Shown: positions 9,423-15,356 of the stretch, in pieces
How positions within the stretch are numbered: position 1 is the stretch's first letter
Layout: each line of letters begins with the position of its first letter
NCBI GenBank assembly: GCA_900545285.1
Contig: UQYK01000002.1
Coordinates: 1-64,000, forward strand
Length of the DNA: 64,000 bases
Reading direction: 5' to 3'
Origin: an uncultured Ruminococcus sp.
GTDB lineage: Bacteria; Bacillota; Clostridia; Oscillospirales; Ruminococcaceae
The notes under the pieces: generated by a model
Databases searched by the model: none
What the model saw: only the letters and a program-made list of their open reading frames with translations
Told to the model about the DNA's origin: nothing
Position numbers and translations under genes: made by a program

Positions 9423-9719
9423 ATGACAAACGAAAGAAAAGAACAGCTTCTCGACCAGATACTTGAACTCATGACCGCTGTCGCTTACGACAGAGAGCCG
9501 AATGAGGTCGCAGTCCCCGAAACAACCAAAGCTCCTGCACCCGAAAAGGTGAAGATGCTGACTGTCAAGGAATGCACCGAGCTTATTGACGGGCTTTCCG
9601 AACACACTGTCCGTATGCTTGTAGCTCAGAACAAGATCAAGTATATCCGCACAGGCGAAGGTGTTCGTGGAAAGATACTTGTCAACAAGGCTGACCTGCT
9701 TAACTATTTCCAGAATTGA
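9423..9719 (+). CDS. Small HTH (excisionase/MerR-like) DNA-binding protein
   Basis: The start is set at ATG 9423 because AGG lies nine bases upstream; an earlier in-frame ATG at 9408 has no spaced ribosome site. The 98-residue protein has a flexible N-terminal half and a C-terminal helix-turn-helix of the HTH_17 excisionase type (VKECTELIDGLSEHTVRMLV, then a wing ending YIRTGEGVRGKILVNKADLL). Its stop codon overlaps the TTG start of the next gene. It may direct excision or regulate replication; the sequence does not separate these. Confidence 0.65.
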   Translation: MTNERKEQLLDQILELMTAVAYDREPNEVAVPETTKAPAPEKVKMLTVKECTELIDGLSEHTVRMLVAQNKIKYIRTGEGVRGKILVNKADLLNYFQN

Positions 9720-10288
9720 CGGTATTCGAGCAAGTAAAATCTGCTATTGATATGAGAACGGTAGCGGAGGGATATGGTCTTGAAATATCCCGTGGTGGTA
9801 TGGCACTTTGCCCGTTTCATAACGAGCGTACTCCCTCTGCAAAAATTTATCCCGATGCTCTTCATTGCTTCGGCTGCGGAACGCACGTTGACGTTATCGG
9901 TTTCACGCAGAAAATGTTCGGATTGGACAAGCCTATTGATGCTGTGAAAAAGCTCAACGATGATTACGCTCTACATATCGAAATCGGCAAAGCTCCGACT
10001 GCGGAAAAAGTGTCCGAATATCAGAAGCGAGTCCGAGAAAAACGAGCCTATGAAGAATGGGAGAAGTCAGCGTGGCGAACACTCAATGATTATCTGTGGC
10101 GGATGCGTGAATGGAGAGAATTTGCTCCTGCTTCTCCCAATGAAGAATGTGACGAGCGTTTTGTATATTCCTTGCATCATCTGGACTACGCAGAGTACCT
10201 TTGTTTTGAGTTCATAAACTGCAACAAAGCTGGTCGGCTTTCCATGAAAAATATCGTTGCTGAGATAGCAGATTTTCAGAAAAAATGA
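9716..10288 (+). CDS. CHC2 zinc-finger primase-like protein
   Basis: The 190-residue protein contains the DnaG-type CHC2 zinc finger: CPFHNERTPSAKIYP at about residues 33-47 with the second pair in LHCFGCG at 49-55, the histidine and three cysteines being intact. The catalytic TOPRIM domain of DnaG is absent, so it may recognise DNA for another polymerase/primase, probably with the DUF3987 protein. The start is TTG 9716, which overlaps the stop of the preceding gene (TTGA), implying translational coupling. The C-terminal 100 residues are helical with no motif I recognise. Confidence 0.72.
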   Translation: MTVFEQVKSAIDMRTVAEGYGLEISRGGMALCPFHNERTPSAKIYPDALHCFGCGTHVDVIGFTQKMFGLDKPIDAVKKLNDDYALHIEIGKAPTAEKVSEYQKRVREKRAYEEWEKSAWRTLNDYLWRMREWREFAPASPNEECDERFVYSLHHLDYAEYLCFEFINCNKAGRLSMKNIVAEIADFQKK

Positions 10289-10366
10289 GAGCTGATTTTT
10301 CAAAATTGTAATGCGGATTTCCGCAGTTCTCACGGGTACGATTCAGAATAACCGTACCCACAATTT

Positions 10367-10527
10367 CGGCTGCTCCGCCAGCCGATAAGAGCCTCGCAGA
10401 GCCCCGGCATTTTTGATAGTCGTGTAGGCGGCTGTCAAAAGTGCTTTGGGGTTACTGGCGGCGCACCGCAAGTAAAATCCGGTGCTTCGCACCGTTTGGG
10501 TTGCCGATCTCCGTATCGTTGCAATCC
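10367..10527 (+). ncRNA. Structured element ahead of MobV relaxase, copy A (RNA or oriT)
   Basis: Five hairpins follow one another on the plus strand: CGGCTG/CAGCCG at 10367-10384; a long arm with CCCC/GGGG outer pairs enclosing GCATTTTTGATAGTC paired to GGCTGTCAAAAGTGC; GCGG/CCGC with a four-base loop; CGGTGC/GCACCG; and GGGTTGC-CGAT paired to ATCG-(TT)-GCAATCC. The same order of stems is found at 37765-37920 ahead of the other relaxase, with altered bases that keep pairing. The spacing between and single-stranded parts such as GCCTCGCAGAGCCCC are strongly conserved. It may be a cis-acting RNA controlling mob expression, or part of the transfer origin folded as single-stranded DNA. Confidence 0.6.
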
Positions 10528-10530
10528 AAT

Positions 10531-10664
10531 TTGCCCATCAGGGCTATATGGAGCATAAGCTCCGTCTTATGCGAAATTCTTCAAAGCCCGACAGGGCGTA
10601 AATGTTCTTAGTAGCACAAGCTCTGTCTTGTGCGTAATTCTTCAAGCCCGTCAGGGCTTACATG
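10531..10664 (+). repeat. Tandem hairpin repeat before relaxase
   Basis: Two direct repeats of about 51 bases (10553-10604 and 10614-10664) each hold two hairpins. The first is GCATAAG/CTTATGC in repeat 1 and GCACAAG/CTTGTGC in repeat 2, so one base pair changed on both sides. The second is GCCC-GACA-GGGC or GCCC-GTCA-GGGC. A third GCCC/GGGC hairpin lies at 10533-10544 without the first hairpin. No reading frame covers them. This could be part of oriT or a series of protein-binding RNA hairpins. The remaining bases 10289-10366 hold two further inverted repeats (TGCGGATTTCCGCA; GGGTACG/CGTACCC). Confidence 0.65.
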
Positions 10665-10696
10665 ATGAAAAAATTTTATGAAAGAGAGACTATAAC

Positions 10697-11893
10697 ATGA
10701 GTACAAAATCTATCTCGATGTGCGAGGGTAAAGGCAGCCTTTCACATAACAACAGAGAGTTCTCTGCCAAGAATATCGACAGCTCCAGAACACCGAACAA
10801 TGTTGTGTTCGTTCAGCAGGCTCTGAGTGATGCTTATCATCAGCTTTTCGATGAAGCGGTTGAGAGATACAACGCTAATCAGAAAAGAAAGGATCGTAAG
10901 ATCGGTAACTACTTTGAACACCTGTTCAATCGCCTGCCGAGCAAGAGTGTTATTACAGGCACGAACAAGCAAAAAAGCTTCTACGAACATCTCGTTTATA
11001 TCGGAACAAGAAAAGACACTGGCGTCGGCACTCCTGATGCCGAGATAACGACTGAATGTCTGCGTGAATATATGGAGGGATTTCAGGCGAGAAATCCTAA
11101 CTTCTATGTGTTCAATGCGGTGCTGCATCTTGATGAATCAACTCCGCACCTGCACATCAATTATATCCCCGTAGGTCACTTCACTCGTGGACTTGAAGTC
11201 CGCAATGCGAAGAACAAAGCAATGGAGGAAATGGGCTTCGGAAATGATGCGAAAGCGAATGACCGTTGGAGACGCAATGAGTGGGATATTTTAAAGAATA
11301 TCTGCAATGCTCACGGCATTGAAATTTCCGAACCGAAGAAGTCCAGGGGTTACAGTTATAAGGTCGAGGAGTACGGCGAACATCAGGACAAGATAAATGC
11401 TCTCAATGCTGAGATCGAAAGGCTCACCACCGAGCGTTATGAGACAGTTGCCGAGTTTGAGAAACTGGCAAAGAAAAAGGTGAACATAGGTGAGATCGAA
11501 AGCATCGAAGCCAAGGAGTCCGTATTTGGCAAAAAGGTCACACTTTCCAAAGAGGACTATGACAAGCTCAGCGACACCGCTAAGAAGTATGTTGCTATGG
11601 AGAAGAACATCAAAAAGCTCAAAAAAGAACGTGACACTGCCGTGCAGGAACTTGGGGCTGTGATGCAGAAGTTTGAAGCGGTGTCCTCGGAGCTTTCGGA
11701 GTACAAGAAGAAAGAGGAGAACGCTCATTACCTTAGCCGTAAGAAGCTGAACGCCGAAGCACAGCGCATCAAGCGTGAAGATCAGCTATCCCGTGATCTA
11801 CAGAAAGCAAGGGCGTTCATATCCGCTTGTGGACTTGCAGAGGATTTTGCCCGGTATAAGTTTAACAAAACAAGAAATGCAGAGTTAGAATAA
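10697..11893 (+). CDS. MobV (Mob_Pre) relaxase
   Basis: The 398-residue protein starts at ATG 10697 with AAAGAGAG upstream. It has the MobV (pMV158 MobM / Pre) signature: an N-terminal SLSHNNREF region, then the metal-binding motif HLDESTPHLHINYIPV at about residues 142-157. The C-terminal half is a long coiled coil ending in RAFISACGLAEDFARY. MobV relaxases nick at oriT and lead a single strand into a helper's conjugation pore. The non-coding stretch directly upstream (10289-10696) has conserved hairpins and is the natural place for oriT. A closely similar relaxase lies at 37983-39182 on the second element. Confidence 0.9.
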   Translation: MSTKSISMCEGKGSLSHNNREFSAKNIDSSRTPNNVVFVQQALSDAYHQLFDEAVERYNANQKRKDRKIGNYFEHLFNRLPSKSVITGTNKQKSFYEHLVYIGTRKDTGVGTPDAEITTECLREYMEGFQARNPNFYVFNAVLHLDESTPHLHINYIPVGHFTRGLEVRNAKNKAMEEMGFGNDAKANDRWRRNEWDILKNICNAHGIEISEPKKSRGYSYKVEEYGEHQDKINALNAEIERLTTERYETVAEFEKLAKKKVNIGEIESIEAKESVFGKKVTLSKEDYDKLSDTAKKYVAMEKNIKKLKKERDTAVQELGAVMQKFEAVSSELSEYKKKEENAHYLSRKKLNAEAQRIKREDQLSRDLQKARAFISACGLAEDFARYKFNKTRNAELE

Positions 11894-11904
11894 AAGAAAA
11901 AAAG

Positions 11905-11980
11905 CTACGGCATATCTCCGAAAGCACTTGACAAAGATAGAATAGTGCGCTACAATGCTAAATACAGAGATATGCCGTAG
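11905..11980 (+). promoter_or_regulatory. Integrase promoter inside a 14-bp inverted repeat
   Basis: TTGACA at 11928-11933, a 17-base spacer and TACAAT at 11951-11956 form a strong promoter reading into the integrase gene. It is framed by a perfect inverted repeat, CTACGGCATATCTC at 11905-11918 and GAGATATGCCGTAG at 11967-11980. The right arm would lie at the very 5' end of the transcript. The arms could be operator half-sites holding a repression loop. Because the -10 box overlaps the ATG at 11955, that ATG cannot be the integrase start. Confidence 0.75.
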
Positions 11981-12002
11981 TGTAAATTTAGGAGGATTTA
12001 CA

Positions 12003-13139
12003 TTGGCGAATATAACAAAACGCGGAAACACATTCCGCATCAGGGTGTTTGTCGGCTGCGATATGAACGGCAAACAGCTTGTAAAATCAACAACCTACAC
12101 TCCGCCCGACGGAGTGACACCAAAGAAAGCCGAAAAGCTCGCCCAGGAGTACGCTTTCGAGTTCGAGAGACACTGCAAAGGTTACTCTCAGCTGAACGAA
12201 AATATGCGTTTTTCCGAGCTTGCAGATTGGTATTTCACAAACTACGCTCCGCAGGAGCTGAAAGAAAGCACGATCTACACCTACAAGGGGCAGTACAAGA
12301 ACCACATCGAGCCTGTTCTTGGCAACATCAAGGTAAAGGACATCAATGCTCCCAGGCTGACGCAGATAATGCAGTCCTATGACCTGAACCCTGCAACAGT
12401 TAAGAAACTGTACGTCATAGTGCAGAGCATCTTCCGCAGAGGAGCAGAGCAGGGCTTCATTCGTGACACTCCCTGCCGTAACGTGATACTGCCGAAACGT
12501 AAGAAAAGTCGTAAAAACAAGGCTTTAGAGGAAGACAAGCTCAAAAGGTTCATGGAATACCTCGAAAGTAAGCCGTGGGACGAGGACTTCAAGCGTATCA
12601 TCAAGGTTCTGCTGTACACGGGTATGCGTTCGGGAGAGTGCCTTGGACTTGCTTGGGAGGATATCGACTTTGAGAACAACACTATCTCGATAAACCACAC
12701 GTTGACCGACATAGGCGGAAAGCATGAACTGACTGATCCTAAGACCGAGAGCAGTATCCGCATCATCGGTATGGGGCAGGAGCTGAAAAAGGTACTTCTT
12801 GCACAGAAAGAGTATATCGAAAAGCTGAAATATGCCCTCGGTGATGACTTCGCTCACCCTGAAATGGTGTTCGTTTCGGCAAGAGGAAACTATCGTGACC
12901 GTAATTCGGTGTATCAGTCCCTTAAACGCTTCACCAAAGGAACGGAATTTGAAGATATGACTCTTCATCAGCTCCGTCATTGCAACGCTACAATGCTCTT
13001 AAACAGCGGTATCGACCTGAAAGTCGTGTCTAAGCATCTTGGTCACTGTGATGTGAACATCACCGCAGAGATTTACGCTGATGTTTTGCGTAAAACAAAA
13101 GCAAGAACTGCCGAACAGATCGAGCTGTGCCTTGCATAA
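12003..13139 (+). CDS. int: Tyrosine integrase of the rpsI element
   Basis: The start is TTG 12003 because AGGAGG lies six bases upstream and the promoter sits over the earlier ATG. The 378-residue protein has an N-terminal arm-binding AP2-like domain (RGNTFRIRVFVGCDMNGKQ), a SAM-like core-binding domain (MRFSELADWYFTNYAPQELK), and a catalytic domain with arginine in TGMRSGECLGL, the HxxR box HQLRHCNATMLLNSGID, the histidine in HLGHCDVNITAEIYADV, and its terminal tyrosine nucleophile. It catalyses integration into and excision from the end of rpsI, which lies immediately downstream in convergent orientation. Confidence 0.93.
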   Translation: MANITKRGNTFRIRVFVGCDMNGKQLVKSTTYTPPDGVTPKKAEKLAQEYAFEFERHCKGYSQLNENMRFSELADWYFTNYAPQELKESTIYTYKGQYKNHIEPVLGNIKVKDINAPRLTQIMQSYDLNPATVKKLYVIVQSIFRRGAEQGFIRDTPCRNVILPKRKKSRKNKALEEDKLKRFMEYLESKPWDEDFKRIIKVLLYTGMRSGECLGLAWEDIDFENNTISINHTLTDIGGKHELTDPKTESSIRIIGMGQELKKVLLAQKEYIEKLKYALGDDFAHPEMVFVSARGNYRDRNSVYQSLKRFTKGTEFEDMTLHQLRHCNATMLLNSGIDLKVVSKHLGHCDVNITAEIYADVLRKTKARTAEQIELCLA

Positions 13140-13147
13140 AGGCAAAC

Positions 13148-13182
13148 AAAAAACCTCCCTGCGCGAACAGAGAGGTTTTGAA
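13148..13182 (+). terminator. Terminator after integrase
   Basis: AAAACCTC pairs with GAGGTTTT around a 14-base loop, directly after the integrase stop, with a T-run formed by the distal arm itself. Confidence 0.7.
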
Positions 13183-13215
13183 TTGACCAAATGTTGACCA
13201 AAGAGTTTTTGACCA
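13183..13215 (+). repeat. Three TTGACCA direct repeats near the attachment end
   Basis: TTGACCA occurs at 13183-13189, 13194-13200 and 13209-13215, spaced 11 and 15 bases apart, between the integrase gene and rpsI. Short direct repeats in this position are typical arm-type sites bound by the N-terminal domain of integrases. The identity of the binding protein is inferred. Confidence 0.55.
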
Positions 13216-13225
13216 CTCGCAAAGT

Positions 13226-13300
13226 GCGTAAATACGCAAGTTTTGAGGTATCTGATTATCTCTTGGAGAACTGCGGTGCGCGACGAGCGGCCTTCAGACC
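13226..13300. other. Probable right attachment junction of the IME
   Basis: The rpsI stop codon is at 13256-13258 (minus strand). The palindrome GCGTAAATACGC at 13226-13237 is the last element-like sequence before it. The crossover core probably lies within the last codons of rpsI, so that insertion restores the gene's end. The left partner repeat lies outside the window, so the core cannot be defined here. Confidence 0.5.
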
Positions 13301-13657
13301 GTACTTCTTACGTTCCTTCATTCTCGGGTCACGAGTCAGGAAGCCAGCCTTTTTCAGAACCGGACGCAGTTCCGGGCTGTAAACCAGCAGTGCGCGGGAA
13401 ATGCCGTGACGGATTGCACCGGCCTGACCGGTAACACCGCCGCCGGTAACTGTGCAGACAACATCCATCTTGTCCATGTTTTCTGTCAGATTCAGCGGCT
13501 GACGAACGATCAGCTTCAGTGTATCCAGGCCGAAGTATTCATCAATGCTTCTGCCGTTGATTGTGATGCTGCCGTTGCCCGGATACAGGCGAACTCTTGC
13601 AACAGAGTGCTTCCGTCTGCCGGTACCATAATAATATTTTACCTTAGATTCGTACAT
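13256..13657 (-). CDS. rpsI: 30S ribosomal protein S9
   Basis: The 133-residue protein has the S9 features: [16 protein letters not shown] near the start, the segment [20 protein letters not shown] in the middle, and the basic C-terminal tail ending RAPQFSKR that reaches the ribosomal P site. It follows rplM by 18 bases, the usual rplM-rpsI operon. The mobile element abuts its 3' end without altering the conserved SKR terminus. Confidence 0.98.
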   Translation of the reverse strand: MYESKVKYYYGTGRRKHSVARVRLYPGNGSITINGRSIDEYFGLDTLKLIVRQPLNLTENMDKMDVVCTVTGGGVTGQAGAIRHGISRALLVYSPELRPVLKKAGFLTRDPRMKERKKYGLKAARRAPQFSKR

Positions 13658-13675
13658 CTTCTCTGCTCCTTTCCC

Positions 13676-14104
13676 TTAGAACTCGCAAACTTCCGGCTTC
13701 TGTGCCGCCTGCTTGTGCTCTGCGCCCTTATAAGTACGCAGACGCTTCAGCTGGTTTGCGCCCTGGGTATTGTGCGGGAGCATTCCCTTAACAGCGATCA
13801 TCATTGCTTCATCTGCTTTTTCTTCCATCATAACCTTATACTGGGTCTTCTTCAGGCCGCCGATCCAGCCTGTGTGCCAGTAATAATACTTCTTTTCCAG
13901 CTTGTTGCCGGTGAGAACAGCCTTATCACAGTTGATGATAATTACGTTGTCGCCGCAGTCAACGTGCGGTGCATATGTCGGCTTGTGCTTTCCGCGCAGC
14001 AGGTGTGCAGCCTTTGCTGCAACACGGCCCAGCGGCTTTCCAGCAGCGTCCAGCACATACCACTTGCGATCTACTTCGCCAGCCTTCGGCATAGTTGTTG
14101 CCAT
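13676..14104 (-). CDS. rplM: 50S ribosomal protein L13
   Basis: The start is ATG 14104 with GGAGG eight bases upstream; the frame is open beyond it but that part is leader. The 142-residue protein carries the L13 hallmarks RKWYVLDAAGKPLGRVAAKA, HVDCGDNVIIINCDK and VKGMLPHNTQGANQLKRLR. It is the first gene of the L13-S9 operon. Confidence 0.98.
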   Translation of the reverse strand: MATTMPKAGEVDRKWYVLDAAGKPLGRVAAKAAHLLRGKHKPTYAPHVDCGDNVIIINCDKAVLTGNKLEKKYYYWHTGWIGGLKKTQYKVMMEEKADEAMMIAVKGMLPHNTQGANQLKRLRTYKGAEHKQAAQKPEVCEF

Positions 14105-14272
14105 AGTCAATTCCTCCATTAAAACTTCTATCAAAAATAATCTCGTTCTCCAAAACGAGAACCAGGCAGAGGGCAGTTGGGTTAGACTGCACTGCCGGCA
14201 TTGCGCAAGATTACAACCGGTCTCTCTGACAGTACAAGAACTATTATACCACAAATCCGCCTTTGGTGTCAA
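14105..14272 (-). promoter_or_regulatory. rplM promoter and structured leader
   Basis: On the minus strand TTGACA (14267-14272), an 18-base spacer and TATAAT (14243-14248) give a promoter. The transcript leader of roughly 130 bases contains GGCAGT/ACTGCC and CTCGTT/AACGAG hairpins ahead of the ribosome site. Firmicutes rplM leaders are known autoregulatory RNAs (L13 leader); I cannot verify the match to that family by eye. Confidence 0.6.
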
Positions 14273-14365
14273 GCAGAAATCGTCAGTTTTTTTTCGATTT
14301 TCAGAGGAAAATCTCTGTGGATTTTGTGCATGTTGCCATTTCGCCGAAAGATGCTCCCCCTGCAC

Positions 14366-14394
14366 TTGCAATTTTCCGAAAACTGCGATATAAT
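14366..14394 (+). promoter_or_regulatory. Promoter of DUF2185-like gene
   Basis: TTGCAA, 17-base spacer, TATAAT; the downstream gene starts about 85 bases later at ATG 14482. Confidence 0.6.
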
Positions 14395-14481
14395 AATATA
14401 TCGGTATCCGGCTGTTCCTGCACGGATGCCGGATTTCAGGACGCGCACTTTATCTGGCGCATGTCTGCATGGAGGACAGCA

Positions 14482-14811
14482 ATGGAGCAAAACAAAAACG
14501 ATGCACGGCTGGTATTTCTCTCCCGCCGCGCCTATGAAACCGGACGAATTCATCTGGTATTTTTTCAGGATCAGGTGTGGGACGCAAGAGACACCGGCTG
14601 GCAGCTGCTGGAAGGCTCTGAAACCGGCCTGGAGCTTGCAAATCCCGGAAACAGCCTGCTGGTATCCGTTACGCGGGCACTGGAACTGGAGCCGCGTTTG
14701 CAGTCACTTTTGCTGCACGATACGCCCGAGGAGGCCGCCGCGTTCCGCTGGGACGCAGCAGCCGGAGAATACCGTCCGACACAATTGCCGGAGGATATTC
14801 CTACCCAGTAA
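14482..14811 (+). CDS. DUF2185-like small protein
   Basis: The start is ATG 14482, with GGAGGA five bases upstream; the frame is open further but lies over the promoter. The 109-residue acidic protein contains the pattern LSRRAYETGRIHLVFFQDQ, then DTGWQLLEGSETG, LANPGN and a C-terminal LEPRLQSLL. This resembles the DUF2185 (immunity-like) fold, whose members share a GDSGW-type turn followed by a D-P-x-I-x-x-L-L segment. No toxin partner is visible next to it. Its last 11 bases overlap the end of the convergent small membrane protein gene. Confidence 0.55.
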   Translation: MEQNKNDARLVFLSRRAYETGRIHLVFFQDQVWDARDTGWQLLEGSETGLELANPGNSLLVSVTRALELEPRLQSLLLHDTPEEAAAFRWDAAAGEYRPTQLPEDIPTQ

Positions 14812-14974
14812 TCACGTTGCTGGGATCTGCGTTTGCCAGAATCATGTAATACACGAGACTGGCCAAAATGCATACGATAAAAAAGAGCACTACTGCCCGG
14901 AACCGGAACCGGAGAAACGGCTTCGGCTTATGAATATCATCTACCCGGCGCAGCTGCTTTTGTCTTTTGGCCAT
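14801..14974 (-). CDS. Small single-pass membrane protein
   Basis: The start is ATG 14974 (GGAG upstream). The 57-residue product has a very basic N-terminus (MAKRQKQLRRVDD...RFRFR), one transmembrane helix (AVVLFFIVCILASLVYYMIL) and a short polar tail. The layout is like a septum-associated or SecE-like small protein, but I see no family motif. It overlaps the convergent gene by 11 bases and has its own promoter. Confidence 0.6.
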   Translation of the reverse strand: MAKRQKQLRRVDDIHKPKPFLRFRFRAVVLFFIVCILASLVYYMILANADPSNVITG

Positions 14975-15032
14975 GTTCTTTCTCCTTTGCAAATCAGTGA
15001 AACGGCTTGAAAACGGCCGCCTTCTGATTTCT

Positions 15033-15061
15033 ATTATAACGGATTTTCTGTCTGTTTGCAA
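15033..15061 (-). promoter_or_regulatory. Promoter of small membrane protein gene
   Basis: On the minus strand TTGCAA, 17-base spacer, TATAAT, about 50 bases ahead of the ATG at 14974. Confidence 0.6.
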
Positions 15062-15075
15062 GCTTTTTCTTTGTA

Positions 15076-15238
15076 AGAACCTGTCTTCACAAGCGTATAC
15101 ACGTGCCTTTTCGGCAAATTTTGCTGCATACTGCGTGAAAAATACTTGCCGGGCGACAGCCCGCCTGCGCATTTTTGCCTTGTCTGCAACAAAATTATGC
15201 TCGAAAATCCACATACATTTCTTATGAAGACAGATTCT
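15076..15238 (+). repeat. Dispersed hairpin element, copy 1
   Basis: The element is bounded by the imperfect inverted repeats AGAACCTGTCTTCA (15076-15089) and TGAAGACAGATTCT (15225-15238). Its inner part contains ACTGCGTGAAAAAT, CTTGCC, a hairpin GGGC-GACA-GCCC, CGCCTGCG, CCTTGTC and CTCGAAAATCC. The same inner sequence occurs on the minus strand at 63052-63211 with hairpin GTAC-GAAA-GTAC and with different terminal repeats that again pair. It lies in the non-coding gap before asnB. Confidence 0.7.
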
Positions 15239-15356
15239 AAAAAATGCAGCACCGGAATGGAAGGAAAAAGCCGCATTTTCTGTATGCCGCTTTGATATAC
15301 TGCCGGATTTCCCATGGAACTTTCGGCCACCCCCCTATGGAAAGGAGCCATCATTT

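Larger units (their letters stand above)
1..13260. mobile_element. Integrative mobilizable element in 3' end of rpsI (left end outside window)
   Basis: A tyrosine integrase gene ends 117 bases from the stop codon of rpsI and is preceded by a MobV relaxase, a CHC2 primase-like gene, a DUF3987 gene and a defence cluster, which is the usual content of a Firmicutes IME. The 3' end of rpsI is a known IME integration site in streptococci (established knowledge). No conjugative transfer (type IV secretion) genes are visible, so the element is probably mobilised by a helper. The left attachment site is not in the window, so the full length is unknown. The defence genes at the left are much richer in A+T than the replication and mobilisation genes, suggesting separately acquired cargo. 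Confidence 0.8.

Noticed and set aside
10553..10664. Two 51-base repeats considered as CRISPR repeats
   Set aside because: Only two units, nearly adjacent, each with internal hairpins and no variable spacers.
11955..12002. Extended integrase start at ATG 11955
   Set aside because: That ATG overlaps the -10 box of the integrase promoter, whereas TTG 12003 has a perfect AGGAGG six bases upstream.
15076..15238. Reading the dispersed element as an insertion sequence
   Set aside because: Too short for a transposase, and the ends differ between the two copies, which is not expected for a mobile element.
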